Origin: Oscillospiraceae bacterium
GTDB taxonomy: Bacteria > Bacillota > Clostridia > Oscillospirales > Ruminococcaceae
Length of the DNA stretch: 64,000 nucleotides
Assembly (NCBI GenBank): GCA_030153485.1
Contig: JAGUQX010000008.1
Location: 154,179 to 218,178, forward strand
Direction: 5' to 3'
In this document: piece after piece, positions 43,227 to 52,533 of the stretch
How the letters are laid out: each line of letters opens with the position of its first letter
Numbering within the stretch: position 1 is the first letter of the stretch
The notes under the pieces: model-generated
Database searches by the model: none
Told to the model about the DNA's origin: nothing
The model's input: the letters and a program-made list of their open reading frames with translations, nothing else
Position numbers and translations under genes: made by a program

Positions 43227-44840
43227 ATGCAAAATAAAAAAACAGTTAATATTTTTATAAATTTATTAATTTTTTTATTTATAACTATATTTTTTTTGAA
43301 TAATATTTTAAAAGTTTTTTCTAATGAAATAATAAAATATAATATTGATGAAAATGTTGATATTTCAATTTCTGTTTTATATAATGAGAAAACTTCTCAA
43401 GATATTTATGTAGATTCTATAAATTTATCTATTAATCAAAATATTAGAAAGATTTTATCTATTATGGTATTAACAAAAAAAATATTAAATTTTAATATAC
43501 TAGATAATAATATAGAAAGCATAAAATCTATAGAAGGATTGGAATATAATAATATACCAAATAAAAGACAATGGTATTTTTATTTAAATGAAATAGAAAT
43601 AGATTCTGTAAATGAATCTATTTCTATAAAAAAAGATGATAAAATATATATAAAATACATTAGTATAGAAGATGAATCTAGTTCTAGCAGTTCATCATCT
43701 AATATAGAATCTAGTTCTATATTAGATGATGATGATATAAGTTTACCTGAATCTTCTAATAGTTATATTGAAGAAGAACTAGAGGAAAGCTATCCTTCTT
43801 CTTTGTCTAGTTATTATAATGAATATAAATATTCTTATAAAGAAAATAACAATTCACAATGGACGATGGATATATCTAATATTTTTTTAACATCTTTAAG
43901 CTGGATTGAAAATAGAAGCTCTTTAAATATAGATGACATATTAGCTATTGCTATATCCGGTGGAAACTTAAAACATAGAGATATATCTAGGATAACTAAT
44001 ATTATTATAGAAAAAAATGGAAAATACATTAGTCTTATAGATTTAGCAAAAGACATATTATTTGTTACATTTACTGGAGGAAACCCATATAATATAAATG
44101 AAATTAATTTAATTGATACTATTTATAACTTTGAAGATATAAATGTTGATGGAACAGAAGGACTTTTATATTTTTTAATAGCCATACATTCTGGAAATTA
44201 TATTAATTCTGAAGACAATTCTAATGACATAATATTTCATATAATGGAATTAATTAAGCAATCTGAAGAGTTTTTAGATAGTGATAAATTTCTTTATGAT
44301 TCATTACTAGATAATATGGAAAAATTATCTCTATTTAGTATAGCTTTAAATAAACATACAGATGATATTTTAATAAATAAATTTTTAATTAATATTTATA
44401 AATTTTTGTATTCTAATAGCTATAAAATAATGTCTATGTCAAATAAAAATCAAAATTCTATTATTATTTCTAATATGATAATATCGGTTATATCTTTAGA
44501 AACTAATTTAAAGATTTTAGACTCTGATAAAATAAATAAATTCCAATTAGTTAATTATCTTACAGATAATTTTTATACTAATAAAGGATTTAGCTATTTA
44601 AGAAAACAAAATATAGATAAATTTTCAACAATAATGGCTATAAAATCTTTATCTTCTTTTAAAAATAATTCTAATTTATATATTTTAAAGGCAAATATAA
44701 ATAATAATAATGATAATATAATATATAAAAAAAATGGTTTATATATTAATATTCATTTTTTAAATAGTCTTCTTATAATTATGTTTATATTTATTTATAT
44801 ATATATATTTATTAAAAAAAAATATATAAAGGTAATTTAA
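43227..44840 (+). CDS. Surface protein, DUF4430 domain plus alpha-toroid domain
   Basis: 537 aa. A signal or anchor helix lies at about 8-30. Residues about 55-150 look like DUF4430, the transcobalamin beta domain: 'IESIKSIEG', 'RQWYFYLNEIEI' and 'ISIKKDDKIYIKYI'. A Ser/acid-rich linker of about 50 residues (43670-43800) follows. The larger part resembles a prenyltransferase/terpenoid-cyclase alpha-toroid: 'WIENRSSLNIDDILAIAISGG', 'LIDLAKDILFVTFTGGNP' and 'GTEGLLYFLIAIHSG'. A C-terminal membrane helix and basic tail close it. In transcobalamin the toroid comes first. Binding of a corrinoid or another ligand at the cell surface is only an inference. ruvC starts 1 nt after its stop. Confidence 0.68.
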   Translation: MQNKKTVNIFINLLIFLFITIFFLNNILKVFSNEIIKYNIDENVDISISVLYNEKTSQDIYVDSINLSINQNIRKILSIMVLTKKILNFNILDNNIESIKSIEGLEYNNIPNKRQWYFYLNEIEIDSVNESISIKKDDKIYIKYISIEDESSSSSSSSNIESSSILDDDDISLPESSNSYIEEELEESYPSSLSSYYNEYKYSYKENNNSQWTMDISNIFLTSLSWIENRSSLNIDDILAIAISGGNLKHRDISRITNIIIEKNGKYISLIDLAKDILFVTFTGGNPYNINEINLIDTIYNFEDINVDGTEGLLYFLIAIHSGNYINSEDNSNDIIFHIMELIKQSEEFLDSDKFLYDSLLDNMEKLSLFSIALNKHTDDILINKFLINIYKFLYSNSYKIMSMSNKNQNSIIISNMIISVISLETNLKILDSDKINKFQLVNYLTDNFYTNKGFSYLRKQNIDKFSTIMAIKSLSSFKNNSNLYILKANINNNNDNIIYKKNGLYINIHFLNSLLIIMFIFIYIYIFIKKKYIKVI

Positions 44841-44841
44841 G

Positions 44842-45342
44842 ATGATAATATTTGGTGTTGATCCTGGTTATGCAACTATAGGGTATGGAATTGTGGAATA
44901 TAATAATTCTATATTTCGTACATTAGATTATGGAGCCATAAAAACCCCTCCAGAAGATTTTTTTGAAAAAAGGTTATCAACAATATATAGTTTAATGAAC
45001 TCTATAATTAAGCTTTATAAACCTTCTGATATGGCTGTAGAAAATATATATTTTACGACTAATAAAAAGACCGCTATTAATGTTGCGCAGGCAAGAGGTG
45101 TAATTATCTTGTCTGGATATGAAAATAATTGCAAGATTTCTGAGTATACGCCTCTACAGGTTAAACAGGCTGTTGTTGGATATGGAAAAGCTGAAAAATA
45201 TCAAGTTATGGAGATGACTAAAAAGATACTTAAATTAAAAGTCATGCCAAAATTAGATGATATATCGGATGCTTTAGCTATATGTGTATGCCATGGACAT
45301 TCTGGAAGTTCTTCTAAATATAATGATAATAAAATGAGGTAG
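44842..45342 (+). CDS. ruvC: Holliday junction resolvase RuvC
   Basis: Endonuclease cutting Holliday junctions in recombination. The catalytic acidic residues are in 'FGVDPGYATIGYGIVE' (Asp), 'MAVENIYFTTN' (Glu) and 'KLDDISDALAICVCHGH' (two Asp). 166 aa. Starts 1 nt after the previous stop and 5 nt before ruvA, so the three ruv genes form one block. Confidence 0.95.
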   Translation: MIIFGVDPGYATIGYGIVEYNNSIFRTLDYGAIKTPPEDFFEKRLSTIYSLMNSIIKLYKPSDMAVENIYFTTNKKTAINVAQARGVIILSGYENNCKISEYTPLQVKQAVVGYGKAEKYQVMEMTKKILKLKVMPKLDDISDALAICVCHGHSGSSSKYNDNKMR

Positions 45343-45347
45343 AATAT

Positions 45348-45947
45348 ATGATCTATTTTCTTAAAGGTGTTGTAGAAGAAATAAATCCATCAGATGGGCT
45401 CCCCTCAATTGTTATGTCTGTGGGAGGTGTAGGATATGATATTAAAATTTCATATCCTACTAGTCTAGAATTTAAAATTGGTGAAGAGTCTAAAATTTAT
45501 ACATATTTACATGTAAGAGAAGATTGTGTTGAATTATATGGATTTAAAACAATAGATGAAAAAGCCTTTTTCAAGCTATTAATATCTGTATCTGGTGTGG
45601 GAACTAAAGTTGGTATTTCTATATTATCGGATATTCCATATACAGATTTATATAATTTTATTGATATAGGGGATACTAATAGTTTAACTGGTGTAAAAGG
45701 TATTGGAAAAAAAACTGCCGAAAGAATAATACTAGAATTAAAAGATAGAATTAAAAAACTTTCTATAAGCACTAAATGTATAGATAATAATAAATCTTTT
45801 TTATCAGATAATTTTGAAAATGCAATAGAAGCACTTGTTGTTTTAGGGTATTCTTATGACGAATCGTCTAAAGCGGTATTTTCTTTAGATAAAAATTTTT
45901 CATTAGAAGAACTTATAAAAGAGAGTCTTAAAATTTTATCAATATAA
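45348..45947 (+). CDS. ruvA: Holliday junction helicase subunit RuvA
   Basis: DNA-binding tetramer that loads RuvB at junctions. An N-terminal OB fold ('MIYFLKGVVEEI', 'VGGVGYDI'), 'VREDCVELYGF', the helix-hairpin-helix segments 'LLISVSGVGTKVGISILS' and 'GVKGIGKKTAERIILELKD', and a C-terminal three-helix domain 'NAIEALVVLGYS' are clear over 199 aa. ruvB follows 15 nt later. Confidence 0.95.
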   Translation: MIYFLKGVVEEINPSDGLPSIVMSVGGVGYDIKISYPTSLEFKIGEESKIYTYLHVREDCVELYGFKTIDEKAFFKLLISVSGVGTKVGISILSDIPYTDLYNFIDIGDTNSLTGVKGIGKKTAERIILELKDRIKKLSISTKCIDNNKSFLSDNFENAIEALVVLGYSYDESSKAVFSLDKNFSLEELIKESLKILSI

Positions 45948-45962
45948 AAGGAAGTTATAAAT

Positions 45963-46982
45963 TTGGATGAAAATTTTATATCAGAAAGATTTGTTTCTGC
46001 TGAAAATATATCAAAGGATGAAAAATTTGATTATGAGGTTTCTATAAGACCAAAAACTTTTGATGAATATATAGGGCAAGAAATTGTTAAAGAAAATTTA
46101 AAAGTTTACATACAGTCTGCAAAAAGTAGAGAAGCTTCTTTAGATCATGTTCTTTTATATGGTCCTCCTGGTTTGGGAAAAACAACATTAGCGATGGTTA
46201 TAGCTAATGAGATGAATTGTAATATAAAAATAACCTCTGGTCCCGCTATAGAAAAACCAGGAGATTTGGCATCTATTCTAACTAATTTATCAGAAAATGA
46301 TATACTTTTTATAGATGAAATACATAGAATATCTAGGGTTATAGAGGAGATATTATATCCAGCAATGGAAGACAATGCGCTAGATATAATAATAGGAAAA
46401 GGACCATCGGCTAGATCTATAAGGATAGATATACCAAAGTTTACATTAATAGGAGCTACAACAAGAGCAGGACAGCTTTCTTCTCCTCTTAGAGATAGAT
46501 TTGGAGTTTTATTAAAGCTTAATATGTACTCTGTGGAAGAACTTACGGATATAGTTTTACGAGCTTCAGATATTATAAAAATTGGATGTAATCTAGATGG
46601 AGCCGTGGAAATAGCCAAAAGGTCACGGGCCACTCCACGAATTGCAAATAGAATACTTAATAGAGTTAGAGATTTTGCTATTGTAAAAGGTGATGGAAAG
46701 ATAGATTTAGAGATAGCTGATATGGCTTTATCTAAACTTGGAATAGATGAAATAGGATTAGATGAAATTGATAGAAGTATACTAATGACAATAATAAACT
46801 ATTATAACGGAGGACCTGTTGGACTTGATACTTTAGCAGCAACATTAGGAGAAGAAACTGTAACTATAGAAGATGTTTATGAGCCATATTTAATGCAGAT
46901 AGGATTTTTGTCTAGGAGTAGTAGAGGAAGACTAGTCACTCATCTTGGTTATAAACATTGTGGTATAGATAAAAAAGACTAA
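45963..46982 (+). CDS. ruvB: Holliday junction branch migration helicase RuvB
   Basis: AAA+ motor of the RuvAB complex. Walker A '[11 protein letters not shown]', Walker B 'LFIDEIH', the arginine-finger block '[18 protein letters not shown]', and the winged-helix end '[17 protein letters not shown]' are intact. 339 aa. TTG start behind GGAAG. Followed by glmM after a 34-nt gap. Confidence 0.97.
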   Translation: MDENFISERFVSAENISKDEKFDYEVSIRPKTFDEYIGQEIVKENLKVYIQSAKSREASLDHVLLYGPPGLGKTTLAMVIANEMNCNIKITSGPAIEKPGDLASILTNLSENDILFIDEIHRISRVIEEILYPAMEDNALDIIIGKGPSARSIRIDIPKFTLIGATTRAGQLSSPLRDRFGVLLKLNMYSVEELTDIVLRASDIIKIGCNLDGAVEIAKRSRATPRIANRILNRVRDFAIVKGDGKIDLEIADMALSKLGIDEIGLDEIDRSILMTIINYYNGGPVGLDTLAATLGEETVTIEDVYEPYLMQIGFLSRSSRGRLVTHLGYKHCGIDKKD

Positions 46983-47016
46983 TTTATTAATTTTATAATT
47001 CTAAGGAGGCATATTA

Positions 47017-48372
47017 ATGGGAAAATATTTTGGAACAGACGGAATAAGAGGGATTGCTAATAGATTTTTGACATGTGATTTTTGTTGTAAAATTGGAAAG
47101 TCAATATCATATTATTTAAATAAAAATAATATTGAAAAAAAACCTATAAAAATCATCATAGGAAAAGATACGAGATTATCATGCGACATGATAGAGTCAT
47201 CTCTTATAGGTGGAATTTCTTCTTTCGGTTGTGATGTTGAACTAGTTGGGATTGTTCCAACTCCAGCAATTCCATTTTTTGTAAAAAAATATTCTGCAGA
47301 TTGTGGAATTATGATATCAGCATCTCATAATAGTTATGAATTTAATGGTATTAAAGTATTTGGAAAAGATGGATATAAGCTATCTGATGATCAAGAAATA
47401 GAAATTGAAAAAAACATAGATTCTAATATAGATAATCATATGGCTGATTTTGATGAGATTGGGATAGTTACAAAAAATAATTTTGCATGCGATAGATATA
47501 TAGATTATATAGAAAATATATTTGAAAAAGAACAATTTTCATTTAAAGTTGGAGTAGATTGTAGCAATGGAAGTTCGTCTAGAACAGCATTTAAACTTTT
47601 TACAAAACTAGGTATTGATTGTCATATTATAGATGATCTACCAGATGGAAAAAATATAAATAATAAATGTGGTTCTACATATATAGAAAATATATCTAAC
47701 TATGTTATTCAAAATAAACTTGATTTTGGAGTTGCTTTTGATGGGGATGCAGATAGATGTATTTTAGTTGATCAATTTGGAAATGTTATAGATGGAGATT
47801 TTATATTATGTATTATTTCTAAATATTTAAAAGATAAAAATAGTTTAAATAAAAACTTTCTGGTTATGACAACTATGACTAATATGGGAGTTATTAAATA
47901 TTGTAAAGATAATAATATAAATACTATTATTACAGATGTTGGGGATAAAAATGTTTTAGAAAAAATGATTGAGTGTGGATATAATTTAGGTGGTGAACAA
48001 TCAGGGCATATAATATTAAAAGATTATTCTACTACAGGAGACGGACAGATTTCTGCTTTATATATTATGAAAATTTTAAAAGATTATGGGAAAAGCCTTT
48101 TTGAAGTTTCTTCAGGAATAAAAAAATATCCACAACTTCTGTATAATATAGTGTTAACTGATATAAGGGATAAAAATATTCTTGAAGAAGAATATATAAA
48201 ATCTTTAATAAATAGCTTATCAAATGAATTGGCGGATAACGGAAGAATAGTAGTTAGACCTTCTGGAACAGAGCCGATAATAAGAGTTATGGTAGAAGGA
48301 AAAGATTCGGATATTATTAAAGCTATAGCAGAAAAAATAGTTGAAAAGATAAAAAAAGGGTTGAATATATAA
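47017..48372 (+). CDS. glmM: Phosphoglucosamine mutase GlmM
   Basis: Converts glucosamine-6-phosphate to glucosamine-1-phosphate for UDP-GlcNAc, so it feeds MurA and MurG seen in the first cluster. Landmarks: 'YFGTDGIRGIAN', phospho-Ser in 'MISASHNSYEFNGIK', metal loop 'AFDGDADRCILVD', 'GGEQSGHII' and the phosphate-binding 'RPSGTEPIIRVMVEG'. 451 aa is normal. AAGGAGG precedes ATG. Its last stop base is the first base of the next start codon. Confidence 0.96.
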   Translation: MGKYFGTDGIRGIANRFLTCDFCCKIGKSISYYLNKNNIEKKPIKIIIGKDTRLSCDMIESSLIGGISSFGCDVELVGIVPTPAIPFFVKKYSADCGIMISASHNSYEFNGIKVFGKDGYKLSDDQEIEIEKNIDSNIDNHMADFDEIGIVTKNNFACDRYIDYIENIFEKEQFSFKVGVDCSNGSSSRTAFKLFTKLGIDCHIIDDLPDGKNINNKCGSTYIENISNYVIQNKLDFGVAFDGDADRCILVDQFGNVIDGDFILCIISKYLKDKNSLNKNFLVMTTMTNMGVIKYCKDNNINTIITDVGDKNVLEKMIECGYNLGGEQSGHIILKDYSTTGDGQISALYIMKILKDYGKSLFEVSSGIKKYPQLLYNIVLTDIRDKNILEEEYIKSLINSLSNELADNGRIVVRPSGTEPIIRVMVEGKDSDIIKAIAEKIVEKIKKGLNI

Positions 48373-49238
48373 TGAGAGTAGCGGAGGGATGGAAAGATTA
48401 TAAAATATTAGATTGTTCTTCAGGAGAAAAATTGGAAAAATGGGGAAATTATAAAGTAATTAGACCAGATCCACAAATTATATGGAACACTCCAAAAGAT
48501 AAAAAAATATGGAATATATATGATGGACATTATATTAGATCTTCTGAAGGTGGAGGAGAGTGGTCTTTTAAAAATGAAAAAGAATTTGAAACAAATATAT
48601 CCTATAAAAATTTAAAATTTTTAGTATATCCAACAGGGTTTAAGCATATGGGACTTTTTCCAGAACAGAGTGTAAACTGGGAGTTTATAAAAGAAAAAAT
48701 AGAATCATCTAAAAGACCCATAAAAATTTTAAACCTTTTTGGATATACAGGTGCTGCAACTTTGGCTGCCTCTAGTGCTGGTGCAGAAGTTTGTCATGTA
48801 GATGCTTCTAAAAAAATTATTGAATGGGGAAAAAAGAATTCTATATTATCTAAATTATCTTCTAATAAAATCAGATGGATAGTTGATGATTGTGAAAAAT
48901 TTGTTCTTAGAGAAATAAGGAGAGGAAATTTTTATGACGGAATAATTATGGATCCACCTTCATATGGAAGAGGGCCTAACGGAGAAGTTTGGAAATTAGA
49001 AGAATCTATATATAAATTTGTTTTAACTGTCGTAAATATTCTAAGTGATAATCCTTTGTTTTTTATTCTTAATTCTTATACATCGGGATTATCTCCGTCT
49101 GTTATGGATTGTATTCTTAAAATTTGTATATCAAAAAAATATTCTAGGGGAAGTTTTTTTGCAGATGAAATAGGAATTCCTATAGAAAAAGATAGTATGA
49201 TTCTACCGTGTGGGTCAACTGCTATATGGCATTGTTAG
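48372..49238 (+). CDS. SAM-dependent methyltransferase, RlmI/RlmK-like
   Basis: Class I methyltransferase of 288 aa. Motif I is 'ILNLFGYTGAATLAASSAGA', with 'VDASKKIIEWGKKN' following, and the catalytic-type loop 'IIMDPPSYGRG' typical of rRNA m5C or m2G enzymes related to RlmI and RlmK. It lacks the N-terminal PUA domain of RlmI. Start overlaps glmM by one base (TAATG). The RNA target cannot be told from sequence. Confidence 0.82.
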   Translation: MRVAEGWKDYKILDCSSGEKLEKWGNYKVIRPDPQIIWNTPKDKKIWNIYDGHYIRSSEGGGEWSFKNEKEFETNISYKNLKFLVYPTGFKHMGLFPEQSVNWEFIKEKIESSKRPIKILNLFGYTGAATLAASSAGAEVCHVDASKKIIEWGKKNSILSKLSSNKIRWIVDDCEKFVLREIRRGNFYDGIIMDPPSYGRGPNGEVWKLEESIYKFVLTVVNILSDNPLFFILNSYTSGLSPSVMDCILKICISKKYSRGSFFADEIGIPIEKDSMILPCGSTAIWHC

Positions 49239-49247
49239 GAGACTTGT

Positions 49248-50096
49248 ATGAATATTATTAGTGCACAAAACGTTTTTTTTAATTATGAAAATAGTGATAA
49301 AAATATAGATATATTAAATAATATAAATTTAAATATAGAACAAGGGGAATTTGTTTCAATTTTAGGGCATAATGGATGTGGAAAATCAACTCTAGCAAAA
49401 CATCTTAATGGGATATTATCGCCAACTAAAGGAGATGTTTTTATAAAAAACATCTCTACAAAAGATATTGAAAAATCTTTATATATAAAACAATTGGTAG
49501 GTATGGTTTTTCAAAATCCAGATAACCAACTTGTGGCAACTATTGTAGAAGAAGATGTTGCTTTTGCTTTAGAAAATTTAGGAGTTCCTTTAGAAGATAT
49601 GAAAAAAAGGGTAGATAAGGCAATAGAAACGGTTGGTATGAGTGATTATAAAAAGCATGGAGTTCATCAGCTTTCTGGCGGACAAAAACAGCGTGTAGCC
49701 ATTGCGGGAATTTTGGCAATGAATCCTGAATGCATCGTTTTAGATGAACCAACAGCAATGTTGGATCCTAGTGGTAGAAAAGAAGTTATGAAAACAATAA
49801 TAGATTTGAATAATAACCATAAAAAGACTATAATATTAATAACACATTATATGGAAGAAGCCGTTTTAAGCAAGAGAGTTATTTTAATGGATAAAGGAAA
49901 AATAATTTCTGATAATTCTCCAAGAGATACTTTTTCAAATATAGAATTAATAAAATCTATTGGTTTGGATCTTCCTCAAGCGACAGAACTTATATATAAT
50001 TTAAATAAAAAACATAGTTTGAATTTTCCAAATAATATTCTATTTGAAGATGAATGTGTAGAATTTTTATTTAATCTACTAAAGAAGGAATTATAA
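49248..50096 (+). CDS. ecfA1: ECF transporter ATPase EcfA1
   Basis: ABC ATPase of the energy-coupling module for vitamin uptake. Walker A 'GHNGCGKSTLAKHLNG', Q-loop 'MVFQNPDNQL', signature 'QLSGGQKQRVAIAGILA' and Walker B 'CIVLDEPTAMLD' are intact; 282 aa. It sits 9 nt after the methyltransferase and precedes ecfA2, ecfT and truA, the usual Firmicute order. S components such as the one at 40.4 kb would share this module. Confidence 0.95.
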   Translation: MNIISAQNVFFNYENSDKNIDILNNINLNIEQGEFVSILGHNGCGKSTLAKHLNGILSPTKGDVFIKNISTKDIEKSLYIKQLVGMVFQNPDNQLVATIVEEDVAFALENLGVPLEDMKKRVDKAIETVGMSDYKKHGVHQLSGGQKQRVAIAGILAMNPECIVLDEPTAMLDPSGRKEVMKTIIDLNNNHKKTIILITHYMEEAVLSKRVILMDKGKIISDNSPRDTFSNIELIKSIGLDLPQATELIYNLNKKHSLNFPNNILFEDECVEFLFNLLKKEL

Positions 50097-50115
50097 TATT
50101 AGAGAGAGGGAACTT

Positions 50116-50973
50116 ATGATTAGATTAGAAGATATATCATATGTTTATAGCAAAGGAACTCCTTTTGAAAAAACAGCTATAAACTCTATAAACTTTAATG
50201 TTAATCAGGGGGAATTTATAGGAATAATAGGGCATACAGGATGTGGAAAATCAACCCTTATAAAACATCTAAATGGAACCTTAAAGCCAACAAAAGGAAA
50301 AGTTATTATAGATGGGGAAAATATTTGGGAAAATAAATCTTTGTTATTAAAAACAAGATTTAATGTAGGACTCGTTTTTCAGTATCCTGAATATCAACTT
50401 TTTGAAGAAAATGTTTATAAAGATATAGCTTTTGGTCCTAAGAATATGGGTTTGTCTAAAAATGAGATAGATGAAAGAATACAAAGCGTTTTATCTATTG
50501 TTGGTTTATCACAAGATATTTTAAATAAAAGTCCATTCGAATTATCAGGTGGTCAGAAGAGAAGGGTTGCTATTGCAGGGGTAATGTCTATGCGTCCAAA
50601 AGTTTTAGTTTTAGATGAGCCAACTGCTGGTTTAGATCCAATGGGAAAAAAACTTATCCTTGATAATATATCTAAATTTCATAAAGAAACTAATAGCACT
50701 ATAATATTTGTTACCCATAGTATGGAAGATGTTGCAAAATATGCATCTAAGATACTTGTTATGAATAAAGGAAAAAAACTTTTTTATGATTTTACTGATA
50801 ATATTTTTTCTATGTTTAATAGATTAGATGAAATAGGACTATCCATTCCCCAAATTTCTAGAATTTTTATGGAATTAGAAAAAAAGGGTATAAAGATAGA
50901 CAAAAGTATATTGACTGTTGAAGATGGTGTTAATATGGTTTCCTCTCTTTTAAAAAAAGGAGAAAAGATATGA
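50116..50973 (+). CDS. ecfA2: ECF transporter ATPase EcfA2
   Basis: Second ATPase of the heterodimer. Walker A 'GHTGCGKSTLIKHLNG', Q-loop 'LVFQYPEYQLFEENV' (the EYQLFE block marks EcfA2), signature 'ELSGGQKRRVAIAGV' and Walker B 'VLVLDEPTAGLDP'; 285 aa. Overlaps ecfT by four bases (ATGA), indicating coupled translation. GAGAGAGG precedes the ATG. Confidence 0.95.
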   Translation: MIRLEDISYVYSKGTPFEKTAINSINFNVNQGEFIGIIGHTGCGKSTLIKHLNGTLKPTKGKVIIDGENIWENKSLLLKTRFNVGLVFQYPEYQLFEENVYKDIAFGPKNMGLSKNEIDERIQSVLSIVGLSQDILNKSPFELSGGQKRRVAIAGVMSMRPKVLVLDEPTAGLDPMGKKLILDNISKFHKETNSTIIFVTHSMEDVAKYASKILVMNKGKKLFYDFTDNIFSMFNRLDEIGLSIPQISRIFMELEKKGIKIDKSILTVEDGVNMVSSLLKKGEKI

Positions 50974-51767
50974 TAAAAGATATAACTATTGGTCAATATT
51001 TTCCAGGAGAATCATTTATACATAAACTAGATCCACGAAATAAATTTTTTTTAACAATGATTTATATGATAACAATATTTATTTCTCAAAATTTATATAG
51101 TTTTATATTTGTTATTTTAAATATAATATTTTTGTATAAGATATCTCATATAAAATTTATAATGGCATTAAAAAGTTTAAAACATATTATTCCTATAATA
51201 ATATTTACAGCAATATTAAATATATTTTTTATAGATGGAAATATATTGTTTAGTTTTGGATTTTTAAAAATAACAGATATGGGTATAAACCTAGCTATTT
51301 TAATGTCATTTAGAGTGGCGTGTTTGATTATATCTAGCTCATTACTTACATATACGACATCTCCAGTTGTTTTATCTAATGGAATTGAAAATATATTAAA
51401 TCCTTTAAAAAAAATCAAAGTCCCTGCTCATGAAATATCCATGATGATGACTATAGCTATACGATTTATTCCTACATTAATAGATGAAGCAGATAAAATT
51501 ATTGTCGCACAAAAATCAAGGGGTGCAAATTTTGAAACAGGAAATATTATAAGTAGAGCAAAAGCAATGATTCCTATATTGATTCCTTTATTTGTATCTG
51601 CTTTTAGAAGGGCGGAAGAACTTGCGCTTGCTTTAGAATGTCGATGCTATAATGGTGGAGAAGGTAGAACTAAATTTATACAGTTAAAATATACTTATAG
51701 AGATTTTTTCGCTTTATTATTTAGTCTATTATCTTTAATAATTGTCATCTTTATAAATTTTATTTGA
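50970..51767 (+). CDS. ecfT: ECF transporter transmembrane protein EcfT
   Basis: Membrane scaffold joining the ATPases to S components. About five membrane helices; starts 'IGQYFPGESFIHKLDPRNKF', and the coupling helices show 'AQKSRGANFETG' (ARG-type motif) and 'ALALECRCYNGGEGRTKF', where the second motif is ECR rather than the common EARG. 265 aa. Start overlaps the ecfA2 stop by four bases. truA follows 6 nt later. Confidence 0.94.
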   Translation: MIKDITIGQYFPGESFIHKLDPRNKFFLTMIYMITIFISQNLYSFIFVILNIIFLYKISHIKFIMALKSLKHIIPIIIFTAILNIFFIDGNILFSFGFLKITDMGINLAILMSFRVACLIISSSLLTYTTSPVVLSNGIENILNPLKKIKVPAHEISMMMTIAIRFIPTLIDEADKIIVAQKSRGANFETGNIISRAKAMIPILIPLFVSAFRRAEELALALECRCYNGGEGRTKFIQLKYTYRDFFALLFSLLSLIIVIFINFI

Positions 51768-51773
51768 GGTGTT

Positions 51774-52532
51774 ATGAGAAATTTATTATTTAAAATATCT
51801 TTTAATGGATATAATTATCATGGATTTTTTATACAAAAAAAGTTTAAAACTGTTTGTGGAGAAATATGTAGGACTTTCAAAACAATTGTTAAGCATAATA
51901 TAACAATTATTGGATGTTCAAGAACGGACTCTGGGGTTCATGCAAATGAATATTATTTTAATACATATATAAATAGTAATATTCCAATAGACCGATTCTT
52001 ATTTGTATTAAATAAAGCTATATCAAAAGATATAGTTTTTCTTTCTTGTATAGAAGTAGAATTAAAATTTCATGCAAGATATGATTCTATAGGAAAAGAA
52101 TATTTATATAAAATAAATATTTCTGATAAAATCAATCCATTTTACAATGGTCTAGTTTTTAATTATGGAAAAGAAATTGATATAGAAATATTAGAAAATT
52201 GCAAACAATATTTTATAGGAAAGCATAATTTTAAAGCATTTTGTAATATTAATAATAATAAAATAGAGAATACCATTAGAGAAATTTATGATATGGAATT
52301 TGAAAAACATAAAAACAATATAAATATTTATATAAGAGGAGATGGATTTCTTTATAATATGGTTCGGATAATTATAGGAACTTTATTAGATATAAATGAA
52401 AAAAAAATAAGTATTAAAGATTTAAAAGATATAATATTATCAAAAGATAGAAGAAGGTCTGGCAGAACTTTATATGGTGGCGGACTTTATTTAAATAAAG
52501 TTTTTTATACTAATAAGGATGTTTTAAAATAA
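51774..52532 (+). CDS. truA: tRNA pseudouridine38-40 synthase TruA
   Basis: Modifies uridines in the anticodon arm of tRNAs. The catalytic Asp lies in 'CSRTDSGVHA', with 'FHARYDSIGKEYLYKI' (the family RxxxKxY block), 'GDGFLYNMVRIIIGTLL' and 'GRTLYGGGLYL' following. 252 aa is normal. Located after ecfT as in most Firmicutes. One base separates it from the next gene. Confidence 0.95.
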   Translation: MRNLLFKISFNGYNYHGFFIQKKFKTVCGEICRTFKTIVKHNITIIGCSRTDSGVHANEYYFNTYINSNIPIDRFLFVLNKAISKDIVFLSCIEVELKFHARYDSIGKEYLYKINISDKINPFYNGLVFNYGKEIDIEILENCKQYFIGKHNFKAFCNINNNKIENTIREIYDMEFEKHKNNINIYIRGDGFLYNMVRIIIGTLLDINEKKISIKDLKDIILSKDRRRSGRTLYGGGLYLNKVFYTNKDVLK

Positions 52533-52533
52533 T

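Noticed and set aside
43670-43800. Ser/Asp repeat region as a sign of a mobile or recombined segment
   Set aside because: It is a low-complexity linker within one frame, with codon use like its surroundings.
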